DNA of 64,000 nucleotides from Pelecanus crispus (taxonomy: Eukaryota; Chordata; Aves; Pelecaniformes; Pelecanidae): positions 149,755,967 through 149,819,966 of the forward strand of contig NC_134644.1 of assembly GCF_030463565.1 (NCBI RefSeq), given 5' to 3'. Of this stretch, positions 48,906-62,119 are shown in pieces (positions within the stretch are counted from its first letter, which is position 1; each line of letters opens with the position of its first letter). The notes under the pieces were generated by a model, which did no database searches, had not been told where the DNA came from, and worked only from the letters and a program-made list of their open reading frames with translations. The position numbers and the translations under genes were made by a program.

Positions 48906-51609
48906 AATGAGACCCAGTACTTGCTGGAAATTAAGTCTCATTTGTCAAAAATGTATCTATTATATAATGTTTATTTTTCTCTGTGTTCTTCTTAAAGAAC
49001 GGAGTAATACGTTTAGTCTCTGTGCTATACATCAGAGCTAAATAGCCTCATATCCTTTTGGATAACTCTCCTATGCAATTTTAGTTTCATGAAGTAATTT
49101 TCTTTGCTGTTCCGCAGCGTAGGTGAGGTCACATTTTCCAGAAGTATATTCTGATTTTACAAAATCTTTCTTCCTGATAAAAGCCCTCTCCTTTGTTTCA
49201 CAGTTCCCCTAAAATTTTTAATCTTTTCTTCATATTGTAATTCTTATATCAATACATATTGATATGTGTTGATAGAGCAAATGTGTTTCTAGGTGTTAAA
49301 ATATTTTAAGTTTTCAGTACATGCTAATAATTTTTGAGGGAGGAAAAAAAAAAGTGATTATGTGAATCTTTAATTTGCTTCAGCCTGACACCAAGCCTTA
49401 ATTTGATGAGTTCATTATGGACCCCAAATTTGGGGTTGTTTTCCTGAAAATCTTGTTGAATTATGTGGGGTGTTGGGGGAAAGCTGAACTAGTTCCTGGA
49501 GAGAGCTGAAAAGCAACACGTTTTTAAAACAGGTAAGGTAGAAGTTGAGGGGAAAAATGTTTTCTGGGCTGATTTTACAGGATGCTGAACCTAAATAGGA
49601 TATAGTGCCAGGTCCCTGATCTTACTTAGCTTTCAAGAATGTATTTGCCTTTTTCCTCTACTCCCCAAAACCTTCTTTTCATTGACCTGTCTCTACAATT
49701 ACCGTTCTTCCCTGTCTCCAGACATAGATACCTACTTTTTCCCTGTTGCATGTTTCATCTTCTTCCACCGTCATCCAGGAGTATGATCCTGGCACGTGCT
49801 CCAGTTCTGTGCAGGGTGATGTGGCATCCAGGGTCCAAGACTGCCATTTTTACAGAAGAACTGCACATCCTAGCTGCTACATTACAACTTTGTATGTGCA
49901 GCTCTTTCCTGTGATCCCAGGTTCTCTGTAGCTAGGTTCTCTAGGTTCTCTGTAACTGTGAAAGAAGCTACGTTGCAAGTAGGCATAAGACAGTGCATGT
50001 GGGCCACTTCTGAAAGAAGTAGAGGCATGGTACTTTTATCCTGGGGAGATGGTCAAGTCTGAAGGATAACTGGATTAGCCAGGCTAAGGTCAGAAAGGTT
50101 TGGGGCTACCCCATGCTTGTGCAGCATGGAATACAGTATACCTTGATGTGGCAGCTTCAAGGCTAAATTAGCTTTGTGGGAGAGCTGAGGTGGAAATGGA
50201 GAAATCTGAGAAGTGGCAGCCATCTAGTAGACAAGAAACAATGGAATCAACATGGTCTGATGTTGCCGGTCTGTGAGGCAGGGCTGCGATTATCAGGTAG
50301 GCTTCAAGCCCTGCTCTTGTCATGTGTTGCTGCTCCTACTCCGTCTTCTTCCCATGATGAATAAGTGTCTTGATTTCCTGGTCCTGGTGTCCTGATGCCT
50401 GGTTTTGATGAATGGGGAGGTAGCATTCTGTCTCTCTCTTGCTCTCCTGACTGCAGAGGCCAGGTCATGTTTCGGATACATTCTTCCCCAGCTTCAAAAT
50501 TTCCACCAGCACCAGAACAGTTTAGGTGTGTTGTTGACTTTTTGTGTTGGTATTTCTGGCAGCGTTTTATGCTTAGAATGCAAAAATTTTAAATACATAA
50601 CGCACAGGGAAGTTTAGTGGAGATTTAGTTGATGTAGTTTCCAGCTTTGTTGTGTGTAGACCTAAAAATACCGTATTTTAATTGTTTCAAGCAAAAATTG
50701 CCTTGCTGTCAGATTATTTATTTGACAGCAGCAGCTTCAGTGCATGTGGATCAGCAGCATCGCTGTTTCATCGTGTGATTTGTAAAAGAAATCACAATTC
50801 TTACGTTAACACCATGCGAAGTAAATGAGGTTTGGAAGGTATGTAGGGGTAACTTGCTGTTGTTGAAAAAAATATTGTGAAATTAATGATGGCTGCATTT
50901 GGTTTTGTAACTAGATCTCCAAGGGACTGTTGCTGTTAACTGGATGACAAAAATGAGACTGGGGGGAAAAAAAGAAGAGAGTAAGGCCATAATTGAGTAA
51001 TCAGGAAATTGGTATCTAGTAAGATTAAACAGTAAGCAAATGATATTTCTTTCTGGCTTTGCTAAATTCTTCTTTTAATAGAGCACTTGATTGTAACCAA
51101 CTAGCCTGAATTTCTGTGTGTTTATAAGCTGAGTGTTTCTAGGATAGTAACAAATAAAAACCAATAGAGACTGGGTTCCAAAATCTGAGGAATTCCTGAT
51201 ACTCAATATGGTAAAGTCTTGCCATGTCTTGCCCTGGTGTGGCCAATAACAGCAACAATATTCTGTATGAGGTTTCCTTTATATTTTAATAGAGATTCAT
51301 CAGCTTTTAAAATCTGTTAATAGGGTGGATTTTCCTTTTTTTTTTTTCCTTACTCTTCTCTGAAACCTGTTACTAACAGAAGACAGGTGCTCCAGATACT
51401 AAAATGGCTTAAGTGTTCACTGCATTTAATCTTGGGGAGAATAAGTTATCTTGTGGGGAATTCCATTTGAACTAATCTACTTCTGGCATGGTTGCTGGCA
51501 GGTAAGCAGGTGCTAGGAGGTGACTCTCCAGACAGAATTGTTCATGCCAAGAATCAGACTTCTGATGTATGGCAATGTTGCAGACAGCTGATTTACCGGT
51601 GCTTTTTTT

Positions 51610-51637
51610 TATATATATATATATGTGTATATATATG
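51610..51637. repeat. TA dinucleotide repeat
   Basis: About 14 TA units interrupted by GTG, preceded by a T-run. Confidence 0.85.
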
Positions 51638-54600
51638 ACTTTCTGTAGCTAATAAAGAGTAACTGTAATCAGTCTTGCCTTCATCCTGCCTGTGACAGAT
51701 TTTAGACTTTGCTAATGCATACTGTGCCATTTATTTCAACTGGCAATGTGATTATCAAAGTTGTGGTGTATCCAAGTGTTTAGATAGAAACGTACATTTC
51801 TATGTACAGGGGACTTTGTAATATGTAATTTTGTTGGTAATTGAAAGTTGCCTGCCTGTTCCCACCATTAACACCTTTCCTATACCTTAATTCTCAGAAA
51901 TGACAGGGTACAATTTACTGTTTAATGTGAGAAATGGGAGAAAACCCCTAGTACTACGTAGGTTCTTCTGCCTACTGGCTCAGTGCAACAATATGTATAA
52001 TGTTTCACGTGGTGAGAACAAATAAATAGTCTTCAGCTTCACATGGTCAGCCAAGTTTATCATGTTTGTAATTCTGTCTTCTATGCTTCATGCCCTATAC
52101 TTAGCTAATTCCCCAAATGCTCTGTATTCATCTCTTGGACTGTGTGGGTTATAATCTTTATGTCTTGCCTAAGTAAGCAGGCAATCTGGTTCCCTCCTTA
52201 CATGGGTTTTCTGAAGACTTCTGTTCAATAACATACAGCCAAGCTCTGGATCAGATGATGGTAGGAGTAAGAAAGATATAGAACTGTTTTTGACATGGGA
52301 AGCAGAGCCATGAGGCACTGAATTGGTAAGAGGGGGGTAGAGGTCGGTCAAAGGCTCAGTAAGGTGAGGCATTTCCCATTTAGAAAAGGAATAACTCCCC
52401 TTAAACTGATAAACTGTTGGGTTTTTTGTTTCATTTCTTCCTTTGCACAGGAGGTCTTAGGGTGGTTTATGTATGTGTGTCCACATATTTATTTAACTTA
52501 ACCATTGCTCTTGTCACTTCAACAGATGAAACTGCAATGGTATAAAATGGGATTAAAATGCAAATGAGACGTTGAATTAGTCAGAAGTTACACAAGAGTG
52601 AAGTTTTATTTTGTTACTTAAAGCACTGTGACTAATGCTTTGTGTATACCATGCTGCCATTAAGTTAAACTCGCAGAGAGAACCTTTGTTTTGTTTTGTC
52701 AAAGGATGGCTTTATTCAGCTTCTTTGGGAACATTCAAAAGTAGAGATACTGGGCTGGAGTTTGCAGCTCCATGTTCTTTTCCTTAGTTTTAATTCTCAC
52801 TGTACAAACTCCTGATGCCTGTTGTCTAGGGAGCGCTATAAATGTACTTCTCCATGATGTTTCTTAGGGATTACAGATAGTTACTAGCTGTCTGTAGCAT
52901 TCTTTAAAAATCATCCAGTGTTGGTGTTTGTTCATTAATGCAGTGAAGTAATGCCTGGAAGAGTTGCACTTCTCGCTTCCTTTGACAAACCGGCACTAAC
53001 ACAAATGTGCCCTTCCAGTGCCTGCTGCATGATCCAAGTGGAGCACTGGGGAGAGCTAATAGGAAATACAGATTGCAGTATCAGCCTACTGAGACCATGA
53101 CTTTTCTTGTGGAAAATGAAATTTTGCAGATACCTGGCTTTATTTCCAGTGGCATGGTTCCATACCCAGAATGATCCTGTCACTAGGATACTCTTTAGGT
53201 AGGCAGCTGAACCTGCAGTTTGTTAGAAGCAGCTGGAGTCTGTTAGCATGCTCACCTACCTGCCAACAACAACTAGTAAAATTTGAAGGTTATTCTCAGG
53301 TTTGGCTCTCTGTGCCTCTTTCTGTAAAGCTAAGAATCTGAATAGTACTCGGTTAAAATTTTTACACCTCTCACACTAGGTTAGTTCTGTAGCTAAAACT
53401 CATGTGCTTTTGCTGTAGCAGTAGATGTGTCTTGCCCTCTTAGTGGTGCACTCTTAAGAAACAAAACTTTTTTGTGTGAAACAGTTTCTTTAAGGTTTTG
53501 AACTATACTGTAGTTTGATCTTAAAGAAACCATGAGCCTGGATACCCTGGTGCTGGGAGAGATGATCTTCCTATTTTTCTATCAGTTCTTCTCATGTATT
53601 ACAATCTCAAATACAAGCCTTTGAAATCTTCTCCAAATAATTCTTATAACACACAAAAAAAAAAAAAAACCAAAAAGAAAGAGGACTTTCAAGGAGAAAC
53701 ATTTTCTTCTTAAAAACATGATAGGTTGACTTCTTTGACAAATCCTTGTGACATTTGTTATTAGTTTTTGCTGATGTATTTTGTGGCTTTTAGGTGAAAT
53801 ATACAACACTAAATTTTCAGGCATCCATTACTACTTCTATATTTAAAAGAAAAGTACCAGCCCATGTTGTTAAGTGGTTTCTACTTGTCTCTGTAACCAA
53901 TGAACAAAATTGGATTTTAAGCATAGTGGTCATTTTAATTAATTACTTCTTAAATGCTGTGAAATATAGTTCCTCAATTAATGTTCTAAAAAGTTAGAAG
54001 GATTCTCTGCCTTTGGGAAAAACTACTTATCTATAAAATCCTTTGTTTTTTCAAGCAGGATAATTCAGCAATTTAAAACTATTCCAACCATTAAAAACAA
54101 AGAGCTGGGTGGGATCTGACTCACGATGAGTGAATAGTTCCACAGAAGTACCTGCCTGTGTTCTCTGTGTCATAACTGGGAAAGATGGGGTCATGGGAAA
54201 ACTCCCAGAAGGAGATCCAGTAGAACTGTGGTATTCTCTTGAATAAATATGAAGATTTTTTTTTTTATTTATAAGCATACTGCAAAATTTGTTGAAACTG
54301 CAGAGCTTTAATTTCATTTCATTTATGGATTAAATAATTTTATAAGTGTTTCACTCTGAAAATGTGTGCTTCCAGTTGTCTTATGTTAAGCTAAGTTGTT
54401 TAGCAACATATCAAAACAATTCCATGAAAAGATTACTATGTTTTTTTATTAATCCCATAGGCAGCTTTTGCAAATGTTTTTGTACTACAGATGATTGCAG
54501 TGAGGCGCTGAAGCACATGCAGAGAACAGAATTCCCCCCATGTATCCTTCTTGCCCTTCAAGTTCTGTTTTAATACCAACCTGATAGCATGGTTTACAGA

Positions 54601-54798
54601 ACTGTGTGTACTTGGTTCAGAGTGCTATTGCAGCTATTTAGTACCAATCCCTGATGAAGCATTTCACATAGTCTTCCTTTTCCAGTGAGAAGTTAAATCT
54701 GATTCTTGTGTTCTGCACATGCTTTTCTGTCAGTTAAAACTGGCTGCAAGAGAGTTGTATGAAAGCAATGTTAAAGCCACTGTAATACTTTCTTTCAG

Positions 54799-55006
54799 GA
54801 ATTACGGCAGAAGTCATAGTGGTAGCCTCTTTTGACGAACTGCACAAAAGAGCTCAGGAGGCCAAAGGAAAGATTGTTGTCTACAACGAACCTTTCATCA
54901 ATTATGGCGAAACCGTGCGATACAGATCACAGGGAGCAGTGGAAGCTGCTAAAGTTGGAGCAGTGGCATCCCTCATTAGATCCATTGCTTCTTTTTCTAT
55001 TCATAG
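54799..55006 (+). CDS. CPQ: Carboxypeptidase Q exon 3
   Basis: The acceptor is TTTCTTTCAG (ending 54798) and the donor GTAAGC begins at 55007. The first two bases complete Gly143, split with exon 2; 68 codons follow and the last two bases (AG) open a serine or arginine codon. The protein has Ser here in other species (ASFSIYS), so Ser is expected. The peptide (ITAEVIVVASFDEL, GKIVVYNEPFINYGETVRYR, QGAVEAAKVGAVASLIRS) corresponds to the start of the protease-associated-type insert of CPQ, which precedes the second half of the M28 catalytic domain. Identity with human is high. Exon length (208 bp) and phase are consistent with exon 2. Confidence 0.96.
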
Positions 55007-56031
55007 GTAAGCATTTTTCTTTTTTCTCCCTGTGACTCACATTTCAGCCTTTAGTTCACATGTCATTTCTGGGCAGGCATTTTTGTTCTCTATGACTTAA
55101 ACGTTGCCAGTTACGAGTGGGTGTTCAGTTTTGAAACTGTTGGCTGCACAATAGTTCTTTTCCCCTGGGCTTTGTCGGTCTTTCAAAATGCTTTCATTTT
55201 TTGTTACTGATCCAAATTTTGTGTATTTGTTTTAAAGAACTTCCTGCATTCTCAAGGCTACCATAAGTATTCTGAGATCAACAAAAATCAAATGTCTTTG
55301 GTGACAACATGTACCAGACTGTCAGGGATGATATGAACTGGTCACTCTGTAAATTTGACTAGAATGTAAGTGTACAGTTTTTATTGTATTGTCATTTTCC
55401 TAGCACAAGGCTGCCTCGTACTAGATGGAGTAGTCTGCTTTGAACGTAATTATTTTGAACACTTCAGCAGTGAGGTTTGTAATTATCACTCTGCTTTTTA
55501 AGTAAGGTAGGTTGAAATCATGATTTCTTAAAAAGGAAGTGTTTTTAGATGTCTTTGTACATTATTATTGTGAAATGAGCATTTTTAGTTTTCTTTGAGG
55601 TGCTGTGTTTTGTAATATTGTTCTCTTTTTGGACAATAAATATTTGGGCCATTTATTCCTCCCCCTAGTTGCCCAGTCACTACCCACAGAAGAGTCATTG
55701 ACGGTAGCTAACCTGACCCTGAATGTGTGCCACCTCATAAACTGGAATTGTGTTCTGTTTGGATAATATCATGGTTTCTTTTTGATCTGTGCACCTAGGT
55801 TTTCTTTCTACAGAAGTCCAGGCTGGGAACTGGGAAGCGGTGGAATGGCTTTGGGTCTTGCTTGAGGCTGGGACTGGGAAGTGGCTGGGACAGGCACTTG
55901 GAAGCATGCTTGATTCCACCATTTCAGACTGTTACGACCCAGACTGGGCAGTCCAGGGTGAGGTGGTAGCAGTTTCGTGATTCCCTGGGGCTAAATTAAG
56001 GTGAAACAACACCAAACGATCGATTAAACGC

Positions 56032-56037
56032 TTTATT
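56032..56037 (-). terminator. Poly(A) signal of the antisense solo LTR
   Basis: AATAAA on the minus strand, about 215 bp downstream of the LTR TATA box. Confidence 0.55.
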
Positions 56038-56251
56038 GATGGTAGAAAGAACCTGGACTTGGCAAATGTAATGGTAGGCAACATTGAAATATTAACTGAA
56101 TTACTTAGAAGAAAGGAGAAAGAGGAAGGGGTGGGGAGGGGAGAGAGTGAGTGTGAAGTGAGTATGATCACCACCCTTGGATCCCGTGGTAACGATGGTA
56201 GACGTAGCAGTCCTCCAGTGATGGGTGCGCACCCAGCTCCTTGGAGTTGCA

Positions 56252-56261
56252 TTTTTTTATA
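56252..56261 (-). promoter_or_regulatory. TATA box of the antisense solo LTR
   Basis: TATAAAAAAA on the minus strand, upstream of the LTR poly(A) signal at 56032-56037 in the element's own orientation. Confidence 0.55.
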
Positions 56262-59200
56262 CACCAGTCCCCTCCTCTCAGTCATGCCGATCCCACCCCC
56301 TTGAGGACTTACATAGTTCTTGTTCCAGAATGTTCTTGATCTTCTGCGCAGGCAGCATTGGGCGGGGTGGGGGGTGGTTGCAAGGGGTCTTTCGGGTGGT
56401 CGTGAGCCCCTTTCTCAAATGAACTCTGTATGACCTCTGGCCATAGATGGTGAGTTGTCAGGCACATCAGAAGGCGGAACTGCGCATCCTCAGACGTGCC
56501 TCCCTGGCCCTGCGCCAGCCAGCTTCTCACCTGTGGTTTAGTGTTGCTATGCAGACCTTAACTTGTCTCACCACAATGTTTGAGACATCAGCATACATGA
56601 ACTCTTTCAGTCCCTCACACAGACAAAACGGAAGTGGTCACATCTCCGCAGTGTGAGAAGTGTGCAAGCATCACCATCTGTGATGCTTCAAGAAGTTTGA
56701 GAAATGCGGTAATGCCAGCTAACTGTATTGGATCATGTGCAGAGGACAGCTCTGCTGCCAGTGTAGTTGCTTGATAGCATTTTTATGTGCTCCATATTCC
56801 CCTAAAGAAGCCAACATTACCTGTTTAAAATGCCTTCTCAAAAGTAAAGTACTTTGAATTCAGATAGTAACCAAACTATACTAGTGTATTTCTTGATGCC
56901 TAACAAATGTAGCAATGTTTACAATATATTTTCCAATACCTATAATTTTCTAACAAATTTAATAATAATGACCAGAGAGTAGAATATGTTTCAAAACCAG
57001 TTTGATGAAAAATTATATGTTTTCGAAATAGTCATATTTGGTATCATCAAAGAATATTGCAGTCTCTAATCTGTTGATTATTTGAAAACTAGAAGATGAT
57101 CTGAACACTGATCTATCCAGTCCTTAGTTCTGGTGCCCTGCAGAGGTGTTCCTTTGAAAGCGACTCTCTGTATCTTCTGTTTGCCAGACTATTTATGGAA
57201 GTGCATTTTAACATGTAATGGAAAATTTAGAGATGAGGAACAGAGGTGGAGACTGAAGGTAGTAAAGCCTGTTTATTAGGTCTGGGTACTGGCATTGCAG
57301 CACTTTCAGAATTGAATGAAAAGAGAGGAGAAACAGATGCCAAATGCATGTTTGTTTAGAAGTATTGGATCCTTAATCAAGGCTGGGAGCCGAGGTGTCA
57401 TTCCCAAAAGCAATTTCAAATTTCGATGCTGCCAGGAAGCATTTTTTCATGAAATGCACTTTCTGTCTTTTTTTTGTTTACCTTCACTTAGGGTTTTTGT
57501 GGGTGAGGGGAGGGATTGGTTAATCTATTTTTTCCTATATTAAGGGAGGTATTCAGGTCCAGTACGTCACTTTTGCCACCCTGTGATGCCTAGATCTGTT
57601 TGTCTTGTTTCTAACAGAAAATAGGCATTGCTGTAGGCAGGATGGATTTCCTTATCTCTATGCCTTCTCCTATGTTTTCTCTTAATCACCAGCTGTGTGT
57701 CTCCTTCTCTGTCCTACCAATATGCTGTGCTGGATGGACTCTGTGCTGGATGTGGTGCTTCTTGTCAATCAGTGTCTGCGGCACTGTTTGTTCAAGTCAC
57801 TTGTCTTTTTGATTGACTGATGGGAAATACTGCGTTGCTGTAGGGTGTAACCTGTTAGAAGGGTGAGAGATGAAAGGTAAAAAGCCAATAAGACTTCTAA
57901 GTGTTCTGAAAGGAAGTCTTGCATTCTTGCAATTTGTATACTGCTGCTTTGTTGACCAGAACCTTTACTTCTGGGGCCTGTGTGTTTACATCTGCACCTA
58001 TAATATGAATAACTGTTAATGGGATTGTGGCAGTTCTCCAAAACATCCTGGAAACATGTTGGAAGAAAGTATCCTCCTTCTGATACTGCACTATACCACT
58101 TTCCTCAGGTGAATGAAGGGTGCAACTTCACAATTTTCCTTAAGCTATATTAGCTTTGGTGTGGTGCGGTTTTTTGGGGGGGTTGGTTTTGGGTTTTTTT
58201 TTGTTGTTGTTTGTTTGTTTTAAGATTTCAACCCCTTTTGGAGAGGGGTTTGCTTATCGTTATTTGCAAGTGCAATGAATTAGGCTGGCTGGAACAATGG
58301 AAGCCACTCTGTGCTGTGATTCCTAGGTGATCTTGCAATGTGAAAAATATTGGTAGGTTAAAGCTAGGTACTTTCTAGTAGATTAACATCTCAGGTTTAT
58401 TAGGGCTGATTATTAAAGCTTACTGATAAGACAGTAAAATCACAATGTGAATTAAAACAGTGTTCTCTGCTGGCAGCTTGGTGGCTGTTTCTTGTTCCAG
58501 AGATGGCAAGTGGCTGCTATATTGTCAAGGGCAAAAAGTGTGAAGGAACCCTTTGAGCAGGGATTATGTGGGCAGCTTATTTTTCTTTAAGGTGTGGTAG
58601 TATAGCTATGGAGTAGATGAAACCGCTTGAGGACTTGGGCATCCCAACTCTGAATGAGGGCAAGAAGGGATGAACTTGAATACACTCAGGAAAATTCATT
58701 GCTCTGTTTATATTACGGCTCATGTCAAGTCATCAGTGACAGTGAAGGGCTTGAAGAATTTGTTTTTGAGTTTCAAGGAGTGGATTCATTTATTTAGCAC
58801 AGAAATGGTAAGTGAATAGGAAATGACATTAGCAACAGCAACTCCCTTGGCCTATGAAGAGATGACAGTAGTTACATGGGTTGGTATTACCATGTTGTGT
58901 GGCAGTTGTGTCTCGTGGCATTGTCCTCATGTTGTGTTATTAGAGTCAAATAATTCTCTTGCTACTTTATAGGTATTATGTAAGAGTGGATTCTGTTACT
59001 TAGGAGAAAGTCACTGTAACAGGTAGGTAATTTTTCCCTGTCCTCCCCCAAATGGTGTGTTTATGACAGCCTTTTTCCTAGCAACAATTTCCTGAAGTAC
59101 TGGCAATTTGGTGGTGAAAACATTTAAACGTGGATATTAGGAGTTAAGAGTAACAGAACCATTTTTAATGAACCTTCTCAAATAACACATACTATTGTAA

Positions 59201-61569
59201 TCAGTCAACAGTATCCATAGTGTTTGGCTTTTTGGAGAAATCCGGATGTTGACTTTTTTTGCTTTAATAGCTTGACTATGCTGTGATTAATGGTTTTGTA
59301 CAAGTTAAAGTAATACATATGTTTACTGTTCTGTATATTAAACTGATGAGTATTTCCCAGTTCGTAGTGGATGTTTTTACAGGAAAAATACTTAATTTAC
59401 AAGGCATGGTTAAAAATGTGGTTGTAATAAGCTAGCCGTAAGTCTGATTTTTTGCTTCCTAGCTGTATGTTTTTAGAACACTTTGTAGATAAAAGGTATC
59501 CTTTAGCTATTGAAAAGGTCCAGTATTTATCCTGTGGTGAATGTACTCTTATGCATCCAAAACCATAAGTAAATCCTTCTGTTCCTCAAGAACCACAGAT
59601 TAGATAAAGTCGTAACACTGTGTCTTGTAATAATAACCCCTTTAAGGGCTCTAGAAAGAAGCAAAATCGAATGTTTTTCAAGAACTCAAAAAGAAAGTTC
59701 CCAAGAGTCCTCAGAAATAGATGCCAAGAGCCCAATTATTATTCTTTTAAATGCTGCAGAACAATCTCTCCAATATGTAAGAAACCCAGCAGGGAACATA
59801 TTACAAGGCCAAAATAGACCAAGTAGTACTTTGACACAGTCTGGAGGCTGTTAACAAGGACACATACTTGGTCAAGTTCTTCTCTTTTTGGGCTGAATTC
59901 AGCATCTTATACCTATCTGAAATAAGTAATTTCCTTCACTTTCTCTCCCCTTCTTCAGGCTACAGGTGGCCAAGGCACAATGTCTGCTTGTGAAGCTCTA
60001 CTAACTCTTATCAAAACCTGTGTCTGAATGAAAGCTGAATTCATGAGCGGCATGGTGCAACTCAAGATTTACAGCAGAGGTTGCAAGGATAGCCTTAGTG
60101 GATGCATGTGACACAATTAAGTGCAGGCATGCCAGGGCTGGAATATAATTTCATGGAATGCATGTGAATTTGAAAACTGTTGCTTTTCCTTTGTCTTAAT
60201 TTCTGCTTTTTGTAACCTCACGTGGTTTATTTTCTTCTACAATGTATAGTAATGTATGCCTTTTTGTATATACATTGTACTCTCAAAGTGCATTTTCTTT
60301 TCCTCTCCTGTTTTTCCTTTTATTCTTCACTGCTTTGTAAACAATTCATTCCCTTCTCAATCTTGCTGGCAATGTTTGTGAGTTAATGTCATTTTTCAGC
60401 TCTCGGGTGCTAGCACAGCGACTTCTTACCACATCACCTCTTCCTAAGGCTTGGTCTGCTGCCTTTGGTTACAGATGTGAGACTTGCCTGTGAAGGAGAG
60501 CTTCTTCCTTTCCCTAAAACTCCATGTCTAAGGAAGTAAGTGCTTATTCACATCAGTAGTGGCGGAGACTCAACTTCTGCTTGTTCTGCCAAGTTTTCTG
60601 AAATCTGGGGTGGTACAGTAGTTTAGGTAGGATTTCTTTTGCTTTTTTTGGTTTTTTACATCTAAGAGATGTATCTGGCCTTTAAAATTGTTGTTTTATC
60701 TTTGAAATACTGTATCCTCTGGTTGTGTCATTAGCCCTTGAAGGCTCCTTTCCCTCCTGTTCTGCCCCTCCTTCCACAATGAATGCCAGTGTACCTAATT
60801 TTCTGCTACCATCTTAGGAGTCTTTCTTCCTATGACCTGTTCTGCTGTCCATAGAGGGGGAGCAGTGCTGTGTCCATGTGGGCTTGTATTTCATCTGGTA
60901 AGCACTGGCTAAGACTTAGGTGTGAGCATGAGAGCAGTTCTCTGTTAATATGCGACTTGACATGACATGAGCCTAGTCTGATCATGAGCTGTGGGTCAGG
61001 TCCTGAGCATCTCTATCGCTCTGTGTGCACATGGTCTAGCTAAGCAGACCTGTATTCCCTTTTGTGTATCATAGCCTGTGAGTCAAGCGGGTGAGACAGG
61101 TCACTTTGCCCTAAAAAGCTGCCCCTGTTGCCCTTTAAATGACCTGGACCACCAGCCAAAAAATCTTGACATGTGTAAATTTCTAAAACTTAACCTACAT
61201 CCTAAAATAATTTCAGGAACTCTGCAGCTAACCTCTTCATTTTTACTGTCTTCGTTCATTTTGGTTATTTAATAAACAGAGCGATTGCTGTGAACAAGCA
61301 AGCCTATGGTAGCACAAAATAGGAGTTAGGTCTGTCATCACTTTTTCTTCAGTAACACTGTCTTTTGTAGCATGGGACTGGTCATCCAGATTGCTGCGCA
61401 ACTTAAAAAAATTAACTTTCCTTGGGCATTTGAGTTTAACTAAGATTGTTCACTGCCTCTGGCACCTGCTGAAAGGAGAAGAATGAAATTGGTTTATGTG
61501 TACAAAATGAAGTAGAATTTTTACATAATTAGTTTTTGTAAGTTTTTGCTTCGTTTCACTCTGGTCCCC

Positions 61570-62119
61570 TCTCCTGGTTTTGTCTGGGATAGAGTTAATT
61601 TTCTTCCTAGTAGCTGGCATAGTGCTGTGTTTTGGATTTAGTATCAGAAGAATGTTGATAACACACTGATGTTTTAGTTGTTGCTAAGTAGTGCTTATAG
61701 TAAGTCAAGGACTTTGCAGCTTCCCATGCTCTGCCAGGTGCACAGGAAACTGGGAGGGGGCACAGCCAGGACAGCTGACCCTAACTGACCAAACTGCTAT
61801 TCCATACCATATGATGTAGTGCTCAGTATATAAACTGGGGGGAATTGGCCGGGGGGCAGCGATTGCTGCCTGGGCATGGGCTGGGTGTCAGTCAGTGGGT
61901 GGTGACCAATTGCACTGTGCATTACTTGTTTTGTGTATTCATTTATCATTATTATTACTTTCTCTTCCTTTGCTGTCCTACTAAACTATCTTTATCTCAA
62001 CACAGGAGTTTTACTTTTTTTTTTTTTCCTGATTCTCTCCCCTATTTCATGGGGGCAGAGGGGAGGGTGAGTGAGCAGCTGTGTGGTGCTTAGTTTCTGA
62101 CTGGGGTTAAACCACAACA
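61570..62119 (+). mobile_element. Solo LTR, second copy of the family at 17951, in CPQ intron 3
   Basis: A 550-bp copy related over its whole length to the LTR at 17951-18531 but in the opposite orientation. It begins TCTCCTGGTTT (the second base of the usual TG is mutated) and ends AACCACAACA. It is flanked by perfect 5-bp duplications TCCCC (61565-61569 and 62120-62124). A full TATATAAA box lies at 61827-61834, followed by a G-run. The CRE present in the other copy is degraded here. There is no internal region. The duplication length supports the same ERVL-like class. Confidence 0.88.
61827..61834 (+). promoter_or_regulatory. TATA box of the sense solo LTR
   Basis: TATATAAA in the expected position between the U3-like and R-like parts of the LTR, on the same strand as CPQ. 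Confidence 0.55.

Larger units (their letters stand above)
43073..54798 (+). other. CPQ: CPQ intron 2
   Basis: An 11.7-kb phase-1 intron. No additional exon is recognised. It holds a short CR1 3' end at 48866-48905, a possible old SINE fragment near 48280-48360, a small GC/CpG-rich patch at about 45050-45140, and TA-type simple repeats at 47119-47131 and 51610-51637. The open frames at 43318-43890 (190 codons) and elsewhere have no recognisable domains. Confidence 0.8.
55930..56619 (-). mobile_element. Solo LTR of a second avian ERV family, antisense in CPQ intron 3
   Basis: A 690-bp element beginning TGTTACGACCC and ending TCCCTCACA on the + strand. CAGAC flanks it on both sides (55925-55929 and 56620-56624); one base further out the flanks differ (T versus A), so the duplication may be 5 bp or a 6-bp one with a mismatch. 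In its own (minus) orientation it has a TATA box (56252-56261) and about 220 bp later an AATAAA signal (56032-56037), the U3-R-U5 order of a retroviral LTR. No internal region is present. If 6 bp, a class II (ERVK-like) origin is more likely; the assignment is uncertain. Confidence 0.8.
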
